A stretch of DNA of 64,000 bases from Butyricimonas faecalis (GTDB lineage: Bacteria > Bacteroidota > Bacteroidia > Bacteroidales > Marinifilaceae): contig NZ_CP032819.1 in assembly GCF_003991565.1 (NCBI RefSeq), positions 3,658,001 through 3,722,000 on the forward strand, in the 5' to 3' direction. The position numbers were made by a program, and so were the translations under genes. The notes below the pieces were generated by a model. That model worked only from the letters and a program-made list of their open reading frames with translations, ran no database searches and was not told the origin of the DNA. Of the stretch, positions 55,801 to 64,000 are shown piece after piece (the first letter of the stretch is position 1; every line of letters starts with the position of its first letter).

Positions 55801-56679
55801 GATGCGCTTGTCACCCTTGCCAAACGCGACAGCCAGACACGTATCGATGCCGCGTACGCCGAGTTCGGGAAGATGGGTACGGTATTGGAAGTGGACGCTT
55901 TCCTCAAGACGGTAAAGGAGCGTTTCGGGCAACAGGAGAAGGATCTCGACAAGTCTTTGTGGCGTATGCAGGATGGCAAGGCCGTCTATGTGAATGATAT
56001 CGGGGACAGGTCGGAAGCGGTTGCCGCCCGCACATACGACTATGCCCGGTACATGAACACGCAGACCGTTCCGGAGATTGTGCGTGCCGCCACCGCTTAT
56101 CGGAATGCCATATCGAGTGCCGCCAATGCGCATGAGCTGATGCGTAAGGGAGGGTTCGACTTTGACCAGTTCAGGGCCTGGGGATTCGAGCAGGACGAAA
56201 ACGGGCTATGGAAACAGCGGGCACTGGGGCAGAACGCCACCGATGCGCAGCGTATAGACAACATCGCGCATCGCAAGCTGGCACATACGACACTCGTGAA
56301 GTTCTTTTCATCGCTCCGGCAGACTTTCGGAGGTTCGGCGGAGGCAGCCGAGAACATCCTCCGCGTGGCGGGCTTCACTCCCGACCAGTACGGCAACGAA
56401 CCGGATTCCAACGATACACGTCCGTTTGCTGCCAACCCGATTACCAACACGCATCTGGATGACGGAGGGGCCGGCGGCAACTATTCCGGCACGGGGCGGT
56501 TGTCCTCGGCGGCACCTAAACAGGTCATCGTGAACATAGAGAGCCTGCTCAGTGTCAGGACCATCGACCTGATGAAGTCGAAGGAGGGGCAGACGGAAGA
56601 GATACAGAACCTGAAAGAACAACTGGCACAGGCGCTCATCGATGTCGTGCATGACTTCGATGCCTCCTGGAACGCATAA
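52837..56679 (+). CDS. Tail tape measure protein (1280 aa)
   Basis: The ATG at 52837 (MAQEQNYQVNYSINVDASQG) is used; a TTG at 52798 in frame is less likely. The N-terminal 400 residues form a long Lys/Glu/Ala-rich coiled coil. The TP901 tape-measure core runs from about residue 390 (IMESAHSILRVADSDLKTFE) through GTLAGTSLRALSTRFAKP. Hydrophobic Gly/Ala-rich segments near residues 840-890 could be membrane-active. The C-terminus is polar. The length sets the tail length, by family knowledge. Confidence 0.93.
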   Translation: MAQEQNYQVNYSINVDASQGTKQVIAFGEAVGKLVQAKASLTPAVTNIKNMMDEIDRVFRTKNGKKRNFDYRLTIDTKKSEEKLERIKGLLTDISTLSKGISLTINAGQALDSKKIKANAKSLYEKKAAEMRKAEIEKNAASSVGTMADAQKRITKAIGKINSALVSMERDRELQIKTGTAENRLQQILSLLGRIKSASVISFNMQGGIPSEGLTPSVPVPYAPQAFVMPEKARQKLMERLYAGQQLHRQKLVHAEELFTADQRRKAALAETAAAEKRRADEARAKERECKNAARAAEKIRRQAEQARRKAETERIKAEQAARRQEQRNAMQSVRLMQREHTAAGTLYRSKRRAAINRIQYSKAPSLRNLPFASMLNAYMGYSLIRSELTKAIDYSNIMESAHSILRVADSDLKTFETRFDSMARHVRKIGIDTKYTAVEIAGAVKYLSMAGMNIETINKSIRPITNLALIGDNDVSYIADLATNIMAGYDIHNDSMDSVADIISSTISRSNVNIVEMAESYKMAAGYLRMAGVDFTESSAAIGLLGNMGLKGTLAGTSLRALSTRFAKPTKEAQEVLDRLGIRFTEMRDIEGVQVEKLRPIADIFEELNKKGASMADVQAIFGKIGGNAAMMFLKNYDKLRELTSYNRGSQGVSSELALVKQNTTKGLWAQVTSQLTEGFMQAYEVLEPSIRTVLRTFLAKFKAPEFTRGLVSIGNALLDIFTVIGNIGAWVTRNFHWIDPLVFTGVVATRLFKVAGALTNIGIAMGFIGKQSAATTSISAVQGLLGAGGIGKVSFAQKRAIVSAMQSAGVAGRGAMNRALMAGGGVIGAKGVLQSLFATQVATGSGLTGAAASLSAISTGAVAATAGIAALVGTLGWVAYKTWKIKEAKDAVLEEIESNRKYRYPSIEALYSSLSETYNMAVKTKRAVDEVVAGKSIEEASGHKIGAFTSNWWAGFLGEFAIASSEGMVSRDHVYNMDKARQDDIRDALVTLAKRDSQTRIDAAYAEFGKMGTVLEVDAFLKTVKERFGQQEKDLDKSLWRMQDGKAVYVNDIGDRSEAVAARTYDYARYMNTQTVPEIVRAATAYRNAISSAANAHELMRKGGFDFDQFRAWGFEQDENGLWKQRALGQNATDAQRIDNIAHRKLAHTTLVKFFSSLRQTFGGSAEAAENILRVAGFTPDQYGNEPDSNDTRPFAANPITNTHLDDGGAGGNYSGTGRLSSAAPKQVIVNIESLLSVRTIDLMKSKEGQTEEIQNLKEQLAQALIDVVHDFDASWNA

Positions 56680-56691
56680 AATGAAAGGATT

Positions 56692-57669
56692 ATGGGAAGA
56701 CTGATACAAATCGCGGCCTCGACTTTGTTGAGCGGAGGCATACTCAACCACGGTTCGCTTGGCGGATACATCAGCAACGCCACGCGTCTGGCGTTGGGCA
56801 TGGGGCTTGCCGAATTGCAGGACGGGCAGGTACATTACTTCTCCAGGCACCATGACCTGCTCAAACGGGCAGCCATACAGGTTGCCTCGCAGACGGCTTA
56901 CGGGTTGCTACGTTCCTATCCCCGATACCTCAAATACTGGGAACAGCAGGTGCGGGACAAATATCTTCAGACACAGTCGCAGTCCAGCCTTGCGAACAAG
57001 ACCGGACAGTACTACCAGCTCATCAGGGAACAGCAGGCGGTGGCGCAGAAGAAAAACCATATCGATTCCATCGTCGGCCGGACAGTGGCGGATTTTCTGG
57101 AACTGTCCATATCAGAGGAGGGGAAGTATTATGACAACAGCGAGTGCAAGGTTTTGCCGAACAGCCGGTATGGACTGGTGACATTCGTGGACCTGGGACC
57201 GCAGGTACAGGTCAGCAGCCGGAACAATATCCTGCTGACCCGGGTACAGGGGCGGGACTATACCCGCAAGGAATATATATCCGGGGGTGACCTCGAGATT
57301 ACCATCAACGGCAAGATCACCTCCAAATACCCGGACGTGTATCCCGAGGCGGAAGTGTCCAAGTTTATCAGGCTGGTACAATACAAGGGTGTCATCGATT
57401 GCGACAACACGGTATTGCGCCAGTTCAACATTTCACGGTTGATTATACAGGGCTATACCTTACAGCCTACGGATTGCCGGAACGTGCAGCCGTATTCGCT
57501 GAACTGTGTCGCCGTGGAGCCATCGGAAGCCGTGGAACTGAAACTGGCGGAACAGGAAAAGGTGGACACGGCCATCAAGCACACGAACAAGTGGATCAAG
57601 TATGTTAAATTCGGTACGGAGGTCATCGACCCCGCCTCGTTGCTTAAACTGACACGTTTATGGGTATAG
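56692..57669 (+). CDS. DUF6046-like tail protein (325 aa)
   Basis: The product starts MGRLIQIAASTLLSGGILNH and contains RTVADFLELSISEEGKYYDN, then ELRVSRNN-like strand blocks and YTRKEYISGGDLEITINGKI. It ends EVIDPASLLKLTRLWV. Its place between tape measure and hub, and its pattern, fit DUF6046 tail proteins of Bacteroidota phages. A role as initiator or tail-hub adaptor (LysM/gp53-like) is inference. Its end overlaps the hub gene by 10 bp. Confidence 0.7.
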   Translation: MGRLIQIAASTLLSGGILNHGSLGGYISNATRLALGMGLAELQDGQVHYFSRHHDLLKRAAIQVASQTAYGLLRSYPRYLKYWEQQVRDKYLQTQSQSSLANKTGQYYQLIREQQAVAQKKNHIDSIVGRTVADFLELSISEEGKYYDNSECKVLPNSRYGLVTFVDLGPQVQVSSRNNILLTRVQGRDYTRKEYISGGDLEITINGKITSKYPDVYPEAEVSKFIRLVQYKGVIDCDNTVLRQFNISRLIIQGYTLQPTDCRNVQPYSLNCVAVEPSEAVELKLAEQEKVDTAIKHTNKWIKYVKFGTEVIDPASLLKLTRLWV

Positions 57670-58985
57670 CTGCAATGGATATCCTCTGCTGTCGCATCAC
57701 CATCGGGGATGCCGACCCATCCAATCCGATGAGGATACAGAACGGCGTGGAGATTACGGAAGTCCAGTCGCTCGAAATCAACGAGAGTTACAAGAAGCTG
57801 ATCGGAACGGCCAAAGTGATATTCCCGAAAGGGTCGGTATGCCGCTCCACGATTATCGGGAACGTGACATTGGAGGGCAAGGACGTGTCGAGGATAACGA
57901 CGGAGGTGATGCAGGACGGTGTCATCATCGAGAAACGCAGCGCGCAGCGTCTGGTTGACGAGACGACATTCAAGGTCGGACAGCGCATCAATATCAAGCT
58001 GGGCTACAACGGCGTGCTGAAAAATATGTTCGACGGATACATTACCGGATACAATTCGGACAGCACGCTGGAAATCCAGTGTGAGAATATGGCCTACAAA
58101 CTCAAACTGAAACAGGCACCTCATTTCGAGACCCCGGCGAAAGGGACGACGGTGAACGAGGTGCTGGAAGGCAAGTATAATATCCTGAAAGATACCGGCT
58201 TCAGGATACACTCGGATACGAAGCGGTTTGAGATACATATCGGCAAGGTAAAGGTCACGGACAACTTCACGGTAGCGGATATCCTTTCCGAATGGTCGAA
58301 GTACAAGGTCTACTGCTTTTTGAAATACGATGCCGATGATGACGGGGCCATGCCGTCCATTGCCGTCGGGCGTCCTTATTCGTCCAGCAAGGCTCAGCCG
58401 GTATTCCCGGAGGACGAATCGACAGGACCGTACAGGATATACTTCAACGAGCATGTGGCGCAGAGCAACCTGAAAGTGGTCAAGACCGATCCGAAGTTTT
58501 TGGCGGTGACGGGCAAGGCACTCGGGACGGATGAAAAATTCTTTGAGGTGACGGTACGCATGAATCCTGAATACGACCCGGAGATGCCGGGCAGCAAGGA
58601 GTTTCAGACGGTCAATGCCACGCAGATTTCAAAAAAGACGCACAAGGTAACTGGCAACACGACGGCATCGGGAGCGAAGACCAGGACCAAGGTGGATTTA
58701 TCCACATATACCATCGTACCATATATGTCACCTCATGTCGGAATCAATTCCGACCGGCTTGTAGAAGAGACGACGGAATACTTTCGGAATTACAATCTGA
58801 ACGGAATCACCGGCAATGTGACAGTATTCGGGGATTTCGGACTGTCTCCTGCCGTACAGGTGGAACTGATCGACTACCGTAATCCTTCCAAGAACGGCGT
58901 ATACCTCGTGGAGGAGGTAACGACAACTTTCGGAGTGGGTGGATACAGACAACAGCTGGGCATTCCGTACAGGATTCGCAAATGA
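57660..58985 (+). CDS. Baseplate hub protein, gpD/VgrG-like N-domain (441 aa)
   Basis: The protein is beta-rich, with LEINESYKKLIGTAKVIFPK and NIKLGYNGVLKNMFDGYITG, the pattern of hub domains that form the trimeric gp27-like ring. The C-terminal part has ELIDYRNPSKNGVYLVEEVT and VGGYRQQLGIPYRIRK, typical of phage late-control gpD-like proteins. It should connect the tube to the spike. The start at 57660 (MGIAAMDILCC) may be replaced by the ATG at 57675. Confidence 0.8.
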   Translation: MGIAAMDILCCRITIGDADPSNPMRIQNGVEITEVQSLEINESYKKLIGTAKVIFPKGSVCRSTIIGNVTLEGKDVSRITTEVMQDGVIIEKRSAQRLVDETTFKVGQRINIKLGYNGVLKNMFDGYITGYNSDSTLEIQCENMAYKLKLKQAPHFETPAKGTTVNEVLEGKYNILKDTGFRIHSDTKRFEIHIGKVKVTDNFTVADILSEWSKYKVYCFLKYDADDDGAMPSIAVGRPYSSSKAQPVFPEDESTGPYRIYFNEHVAQSNLKVVKTDPKFLAVTGKALGTDEKFFEVTVRMNPEYDPEMPGSKEFQTVNATQISKKTHKVTGNTTASGAKTRTKVDLSTYTIVPYMSPHVGINSDRLVEETTEYFRNYNLNGITGNVTVFGDFGLSPAVQVELIDYRNPSKNGVYLVEEVTTTFGVGGYRQQLGIPYRIRK

Positions 58986-59189
58986 CCATATTGTTTATTA
59001 ATGGACATTCTTTCCTTCCAGAAAATACCCGAAAAGGAAAAACGGCATTCCGTGCCGCTCCAAGGAACATCACTGCTTTTTATTCATAATTAATCCACTG
59101 CATTTTTACAAATCCATGTCTTTAAAAATATTTTACAACAGGGGCGTTTCGGCAGGAAGAATAATATCTGCAAATACCTTTGATATAAA
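58986..59189. other. Gap after the hub gene, with a possible terminator
   Basis: CGGCA-TTCCG-TGCCG near 59041-59056 forms a short hairpin, followed at a distance by TTTTTATT. No gene is seen. The gap ends at the stop of the antisense DUF262 gene. Confidence 0.45.
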
Positions 59190-60932
59190 TCAGTTAATCA
59201 TCTTTTTGATTCTCTGAACCAGTATGGTCTTTCGTTTTTCTACAAAATCAGAAAAATTAGACAATGAAAGATCCGTATCCGGAATAAGGTGGTCCTCCAT
59301 GAATTTCTGCATGTCCTTGTTCCGGGTCTGTTCACTAACCCACTTGTCCAATGGCTTGGCGTTTTTAGACTCGTTCTCATTGGCATCGAGCATCTGCAGG
59401 TTTAGGATGGAATTGTAGACCTGCCAACCATATTTTTCCTTGTCTTTCTCTTCCAGATCATTGTATGCAGAGGCTGGGTGCAGGTGGTCCTGATGGAAAT
59501 TATTGTTCCTGTAATCAAGATTCGGATACAGCATGGCCAATATTGGGAAACTATATCGTGAGTCTTTCTGGCTGTAAAGCAAGTCTTCTATAAAATCGTC
59601 ACCTACATCCGACAGTTTCTTGATTTCAGAGTTTATTTCTGCTGCCGGGAACAATGTCACGGTTTCTTTTATATAACAGCCGGTGATGTCTGTAGTATAT
59701 GCCCTTCTTGACTGTGCAAGAACGGAATCAGCACTTGCTCCGAATGCCCTGCGGAGCAGAATTGAGAACAACCATTTTTTTATGATTTCACAATCCTCTC
59801 TATTTCCCATCTTTTTGTAAAAATCCTGATATATGTCCTTGTGGTAAAGATAATATAGTATGGGCATGGCGGCATTATATGAAGTCATTGTGAAATCCGT
59901 CAGTCCGAAAGATCTCAGCAAGTCGAACAGGTTTGAAACAGCATCCCTGATCCTAGTCCAATTATTTTCCACCAGTTCAATAAAACTCAGATTGAAACTT
60001 GTTATAAGGGAACGCACATCTTTATGATATAAGTACAGGAACGATTTCAATATGAAATCGTGAGATATATTAAATCCTTTAGAACGTATGTGCTCAACCA
60101 GATTCTTGATTTCTGTCTTTGCGTCCATCTGTTTACAATTGGCAATGGCGATGGACATCAGAATATCCGAAAAACTTAATGCAGTACCCCCGGAATTGAT
60201 TCGAATAAAAATATTCACAGCTTTGTCAGGTTTCTGTTCATCCTCCTCGTAAAAATTTATATTGAGCTTGGTATGAATGACATTGTCCAACAGTCTCAGT
60301 AGTCTTTTGGATTCTTTGTCTATGTTATTGTCCTCGGCAAATTCATCGATGCCATAATTGTAATCCTGATGCAAAGCCAAAATCTTGCCTACACGGAACC
60401 ATTTTTCACTAGACTTGTCAATAAATAAATCTTTTTCTTTGGATATGTTCTTGTCAACAAAGGAAAAGATGAACTCCCTGTCACTTTCCTCCTGTGTGTA
60501 TTTACGGGATATATTGAGATATAGATGCCGGGTAGGAAAATTAGATTCAGAATAATCCCAACGTTTCCTATAATCTTTGTACGCATAGCTGCCGCACAGA
60601 CCGATATATAATGATGTCAATCTCTGTTGTCCGTCCAATATTGCATAAAAATCGTTGATATTGTCCGTAGGAATCGGATCGTTGCATATCCGATGATACT
60701 GTATGAAAGCTGATAGAAACTTATAAAACCGGAAATCTGTTTTTGTGCCTCCTTTTACCTTCCAAAACAACATGGAACTGATTGGATAGCCTTTCATCAG
60801 AGAATCAAACAACTTTTCTATCTGTTCTGCCGACCATACAAAATCTCTCTGAAAAGCCGGCAATAGGTATTCATTCCGGTGGATACGTTCTATAGCCTGC
60901 GCTATCGTTATTGGTGATTGGAAACCTGCCAT
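59190..60932 (-). CDS. DUF262/HNH (GmrSD-like) protein (580 aa)
   Basis: The ATG at 60932 (MAGFQSPITIAQAIERIHRN) is chosen because a TATCTTTG promoter box lies just 24 bp upstream; the frame is open further. The N-terminal DUF262 domain has YLLPAFQRDFVWSAEQIEKL and the nucleotide-binding motif FYAILDGQQRLTSLYIGLCG (DGQQR), followed by FIRINSGGTALSFSDILMS. The C-terminal DUF1524 domain has the HNH-like DYRNNNFHQDHLHPASAYND. This domain pair is found in type IV modification-dependent enzymes (GmrSD) and other defence proteins. It lies antisense within the tail module and is AT-rich, so it is probably imported cargo. Confidence 0.9.
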   Translation of the reverse strand: MAGFQSPITIAQAIERIHRNEYLLPAFQRDFVWSAEQIEKLFDSLMKGYPISSMLFWKVKGGTKTDFRFYKFLSAFIQYHRICNDPIPTDNINDFYAILDGQQRLTSLYIGLCGSYAYKDYRKRWDYSESNFPTRHLYLNISRKYTQEESDREFIFSFVDKNISKEKDLFIDKSSEKWFRVGKILALHQDYNYGIDEFAEDNNIDKESKRLLRLLDNVIHTKLNINFYEEDEQKPDKAVNIFIRINSGGTALSFSDILMSIAIANCKQMDAKTEIKNLVEHIRSKGFNISHDFILKSFLYLYHKDVRSLITSFNLSFIELVENNWTRIRDAVSNLFDLLRSFGLTDFTMTSYNAAMPILYYLYHKDIYQDFYKKMGNREDCEIIKKWLFSILLRRAFGASADSVLAQSRRAYTTDITGCYIKETVTLFPAAEINSEIKKLSDVGDDFIEDLLYSQKDSRYSFPILAMLYPNLDYRNNNFHQDHLHPASAYNDLEEKDKEKYGWQVYNSILNLQMLDANENESKNAKPLDKWVSEQTRNKDMQKFMEDHLIPDTDLSLSNFSDFVEKRKTILVQRIKKMIN

Positions 60933-60955
60933 ACTACTAATCAAGTGTTTTTTTA

Positions 60956-60963
60956 CAAAGATA
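60956..60963 (-). promoter_or_regulatory. -7 box of the DUF262 gene
   Basis: On the minus strand TATCTTTG (TAnnTTTG) lies 24 bp in front of the ATG at 60932, which decides that start against upstream ATGs. The -33 region is AT-rich without a clear TTTG. Confidence 0.65.
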
Positions 60964-61051
60964 GAAAATTCTAATTTCATGTTTAATTTTTGAAGAAGGA
61001 AAATGCAAACCTGAATATATTCCAACGACCTATTCTTCTATAAAAAAATCA

Positions 61052-61942
61052 ATGTCTTCAGATAAGTCGAATCAGTTGCTTATCCGTGAGGCTATCCGCA
61101 AGATAGCCTTGGGGCGGAGTATGGAGCGTATCAATCTGGCTCCCGGAGGCATGTCCGGTATCGGGACGGCCCGCATGATACACGGCTATGTCGCTAAGAT
61201 ACACGATAACCCCTCGGACGAGGAGTTTTCCGACTACGGCGGTACCATTGATGTCGGCGAGTACCCGGACGAGACGGCCTCCGCCGAACCAGTCATCCAT
61301 AAAGGCGTGCTGCTCTCGGCCGCCACCAACAGCGAAGGCGGCTTCCTGATCGTACCTGCACTCTTTTCCGACGTGACCATCTTCATGGATGCCGCCACCC
61401 GCTATGCCTATGTGGTTAACTTCTCCCATGTGGATATCCTGCGGCTCAATGCCCGCACGGAAACCGTCATCGGCGTGACCGAAATGGAGGAGCTGGATCC
61501 GGAAAACGACTCCTCCCCGGACTACGACGAACTGGAAACCACCGGTAACGAGACCTCCACCCGCTATACGCCGACTGCCGTCACAACAACCGTCAGGAAT
61601 GACAAGGACAAGGAAGCGACAACCGTTATCGATGCGGAAAGCATCACGCATACGGTGGACAAGTCTGAAGTCAGACAGACAGCAGATAAAGTGGTACAAA
61701 AGGTCAATTCCACGACCGTTGCCGTTGCCGACAACAAGGTGACGCTCGGTGACGAAAATGCCACCGAGCCGCTGGTTCTAGGTAATGAGCTTGCCCGGCT
61801 GATGCTCGACTTCCTGACAGAATGTTCGAAAATCATGACCCCCACACTGATGGGCACGATGTCGCCGATCAATATGCCGAACTTCATCTCGCTGACATCA
61901 CGTATCCAGAATTTTCTTTCCAAGACCAGCTACACCAAATGA
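61052..61942 (+). CDS. Baseplate/spike protein (296 aa)
   Basis: The product starts MSSDKSNQLLIREAIRKIAL. It has an OB-like beta segment (NEGGFLIVPALFSDVTIFMD), then an acidic linker (ELDPENDSSPDYDELETTGN), and then repeating Thr/Val-rich strands (TVIDAESITHTVDKSEVRQT), as in the beta-helix of tail spikes. Position after the hub indicates a gpV-type spike. The TGA overlaps the next ATG (ATGA). Confidence 0.72.
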   Translation: MSSDKSNQLLIREAIRKIALGRSMERINLAPGGMSGIGTARMIHGYVAKIHDNPSDEEFSDYGGTIDVGEYPDETASAEPVIHKGVLLSAATNSEGGFLIVPALFSDVTIFMDAATRYAYVVNFSHVDILRLNARTETVIGVTEMEELDPENDSSPDYDELETTGNETSTRYTPTAVTTTVRNDKDKEATTVIDAESITHTVDKSEVRQTADKVVQKVNSTTVAVADNKVTLGDENATEPLVLGNELARLMLDFLTECSKIMTPTLMGTMSPINMPNFISLTSRIQNFLSKTSYTK

Positions 61943-63627
61943 GCGTACAACTGCATCCCGATATAGAAACCCTCGACAAGGAGAGCCTGTGCTATTCCAT
62001 CTATGCACAGCTGTACCATAACTTTTTCAATGCCCAGCAGAAAAAGGACGACGAGCATCCTTACGGCATCGAGGAAGGCGACGAGACCAGTCTGAGACTG
62101 AAGAATACCGCTTACGGTTTTGCATCCGCCATTGCCGGAGCCGTTGCGGGAGAGGGCGGTTCCGGAAGTGGCGGTTTGCTGTTGGATTACCTGAAGAAAT
62201 CGGGCGGTGACATGACCGGCAGGCTCAGTGCCAATTACGGTTTCGAAGCCGGCATTGGAAACACCCGTATCCTGGAAACCTATTCGCAGGACATTACCGA
62301 TCCGGAAGGTGTGGTAACTGCCGTCGAGTACGGTATCAGGATTACCGGCAACCTGAAAGTCGGGGGTGACAGCCTGCATATCGGCGGCAGGCAGTTGCTC
62401 CGTTACGACGCGGACAAGGCCACCGCTACAATCAATGCCTCCCATATAGACTTTCTGGATGCGACGGTACATTCCAAAGGGGCATGGATTATCGGGGACG
62501 AGGATACAGGAATATTCATCTCCCCGACACGGCTGGCCGTGGGCGGGCAGGATGTCTACCATCGTGGCAACGCCAATACGGACACGGCGGATTGGACGAT
62601 GCGGGACGGCATGGTGAGACGGAATCTGACGGTGCGAGGGAGTACGGTCATGGACGGCGGACTGAAAGCCTTGCAAGGCGTGGAACTGGGCGACAAAGGG
62701 AAATGTCTGCTTTCGTTTTCGGAAGAGGATGTCGCGCTCGGCGGATTCCTCTCGTTCCTGGACGGGTTCGGCATCCGGATCAGAGATGTTCCCGTACTAC
62801 TCCGTACCGACAAGGACAAGATACAGTTCGGGAGTATCGGCGGTGACCTTCTTTTAGGCGGCGACCATACCCCGAAGATACGCCTGTTCTCCGGCATATC
62901 GGACGTGGACGGCGAGTGCCTGATGCTTTCCCCTTACGGAAAGGCGTGTTTTCCGGGCTCGCTGACTGTCCGCCACAACTACGGCGCCGACCTGCTCTCC
63001 TCATACCGGGTAGACACTTCCGATGAAGGTATCGTTATCCACAAGCGCCTGCGAATGGGCACGGCAGAGGGATTCATGCTCTCAGGCGACAGGGAGCGCG
63101 TATCGCTTTCTTCCGAGGTAATCTACGAGGAAGAAGGCAAAAGGACGGCTATCCCTCACAGCACGGATTTTTCACACCGTCCGTCCGTGAGCTGTTATGC
63201 CCCGCAGAACCGTCACAGCGAATCATTCCATATCTGCACCGATGCCGATTTCCTTACGGTCGGCGTTCCGTTGGAAGCAGCCGGGCATATCGGAATCCAT
63301 GCGTCGCCCACCCGGATTACTGACAGAACCCTATACTTGACAGAGGCGTTACGCCTGCAAGCGGTGGAGGACGGTATCCGGCATTACGGAAACAGCGTCT
63401 TTACCGGGGCGCTCTCTTCGGAGTTCTTTTCCCCGGGCCTTTCCGGAAGCGGATGGGCTGTCCGCCGGAACCGGACGACAGGAGGCGTCTCCGCCACATT
63501 CGACGAGGTGGTGGCCCGCCGTAAGTTCCGCGCCTATGAGTTCGAGGTCAAAAAGACTTCGGTAACCAACGGTTCCTTCTGGATCAGCGACAGCTGTTCG
63601 GGAGACACCGTGGAAAAACTGTCATAA
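61939..63627 (+). CDS. Large baseplate or tail-fibre-like protein (562 aa)
   Basis: The ATG at 61939 (MSVQLHPDIETLDKESLCYS) overlaps the previous stop as ATGA. A helical head is followed by a Gly-rich hinge (GEGGSGSGGLLLDYLKKSGG) and then a long series of short strands (VGGDSLHIGGRQLLRYDADK; GIFISPTRLAVGGQDVYHRG), as in beta-helical fibres. The C-terminus ends NGSFWISDSCSGDTVEKLS. It probably forms part of the fibre or distal baseplate. I see no variable repeat of DGR type. Confidence 0.7.
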   Translation: MSVQLHPDIETLDKESLCYSIYAQLYHNFFNAQQKKDDEHPYGIEEGDETSLRLKNTAYGFASAIAGAVAGEGGSGSGGLLLDYLKKSGGDMTGRLSANYGFEAGIGNTRILETYSQDITDPEGVVTAVEYGIRITGNLKVGGDSLHIGGRQLLRYDADKATATINASHIDFLDATVHSKGAWIIGDEDTGIFISPTRLAVGGQDVYHRGNANTDTADWTMRDGMVRRNLTVRGSTVMDGGLKALQGVELGDKGKCLLSFSEEDVALGGFLSFLDGFGIRIRDVPVLLRTDKDKIQFGSIGGDLLLGGDHTPKIRLFSGISDVDGECLMLSPYGKACFPGSLTVRHNYGADLLSSYRVDTSDEGIVIHKRLRMGTAEGFMLSGDRERVSLSSEVIYEEEGKRTAIPHSTDFSHRPSVSCYAPQNRHSESFHICTDADFLTVGVPLEAAGHIGIHASPTRITDRTLYLTEALRLQAVEDGIRHYGNSVFTGALSSEFFSPGLSGSGWAVRRNRTTGGVSATFDEVVARRKFRAYEFEVKKTSVTNGSFWISDSCSGDTVEKLS

Positions 63628-63630
63628 TCC

Positions 63631-64000
63631 ATGTCCGTATTCCGTTATCCGACATACAAGATCCGTATCGCCCCCGACTCGCAGAAGACACAGGGACTGC
63701 AAGCCGGGGATATCATCCGCAGGCAATATGCCGAACGGGAGCGTACCGTCTATTCGCTGATGTGCGTGACAGAAACCGGAACGGAGCTTGTCGGAGACAA
63801 GGACGCTCCTTATTTCATCGGGGCATTGCTGGACGGGGACGAACCGCAGGGCGGTGAACTGCTGGACTTCGTGCGGATTACCAACCTGTTCGATACGGCA
63901 CGCAGCGGAGCCTTGTACCTGACGGCTTCTGACAGCGATTCACCCTATATGGATGTCATCGACGGCATGGCGACCGAACGCTCCCTGTGCTATCCCGTCA
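63631..64000 (+). CDS. Baseplate/fibre protein, 3' end outside window
   Basis: The ATG at 63631 (MSVFRYPTYKIRIAPDSQKT) starts 3 bp after the previous stop, and the frame stays open to the window end (123 residues visible). The visible part is alpha/beta with TGTELVGDKDAPYFIGALLD and SDSDSPYMDVIDGMATERSL. No family is recognised. It continues the tail module. Confidence 0.7.
   Translation, partial: MSVFRYPTYKIRIAPDSQKTQGLQAGDIIRRQYAERERTVYSLMCVTETGTELVGDKDAPYFIGALLDGDEPQGGELLDFVRITNLFDTARSGALYLTASDSDSPYMDVIDGMATERSLCYPV

Overview
The window reads as part of a tailed phage or prophage of a Bacteroidales host. The evidence is the Bacteroides-type promoters (TTTG about 19 nt before TAnnTTTG), the weak Shine-Dalgarno signals and the protein families present. 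The virion genes describe a contractile-tailed (Mu-like) phage: DUF935 portal, Mu gpF-type minor head protein, gpG-type morphogenesis protein, ClpP-like head protease with scaffold, major capsid protein, DUF2586-type sheath, tail tube, tape measure and baseplate proteins. No terminase, transposase or lysis gene is visible here.

Layout. (1) 1-31763, almost all on the minus strand: a tightly packed early/accessory operon of about 45 small, mostly acidic, mostly unrecognised genes, often coupled by ATGA or TAATG overlaps. Recognisable members are a radical SAM protein, DpnD/PcfM-like, DUF932-like and DUF3846-like proteins, several zinc-ribbon proteins and a tyrosine recombinase. (2) Inside this operon, at 19.4-23.3 kb, lie a reverse transcriptase gene and, directly 3' of it, an 830-bp non-coding array of five tandem hairpin units (159-173 bp period). 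A sixth lone unit lies 1.75 kb further downstream. (3) 31.8-33.6 kb: a tRNA-like element, a bidirectional terminator and a 1.7-kb AT-rich non-coding region. (4) 33.7-36.9 kb, plus strand: an unknown gene and an AbiL-like (RloA/RloB) defence pair. (5) 37.0-40.2 kb, minus strand: regulatory genes, including a KilA-N/KilAC antirepressor. (6) 40.5-64 kb, plus strand: the virion operon. It is interrupted by two AT-richer antisense cargo blocks: AbiEi/AbiEii-like genes with a metallophosphoesterase, and a DUF262/HNH (GmrSD-like) protein.

Two signals stand out. The first is the RT with its hairpin array. Each unit has a constant box (CTTTA-N6-YGATR), then a long nested stem whose sequence is unrelated between units but whose pairing is preserved, usually an apical loop containing GTTAG or GTTAA, and a TTGAAT-like 3' box. 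I do not recognise this as a retron, a DGR, a group II intron or any RT-associated RNA I know. The second is at the portal/minor-head junction: a classical -1 slippery heptamer (A AAT TTT), a 5-nt spacer and a perfect 10-bp hairpin enclosing the portal stop codon. The gpF frame has no ATG for its first 240 bases. This suggests a programmed frameshift that makes a portal-gpF fusion.

Boundaries and starts come from reading the sequence by eye. No database search or folding program was run. Functions given for named families rest on recalled motifs.
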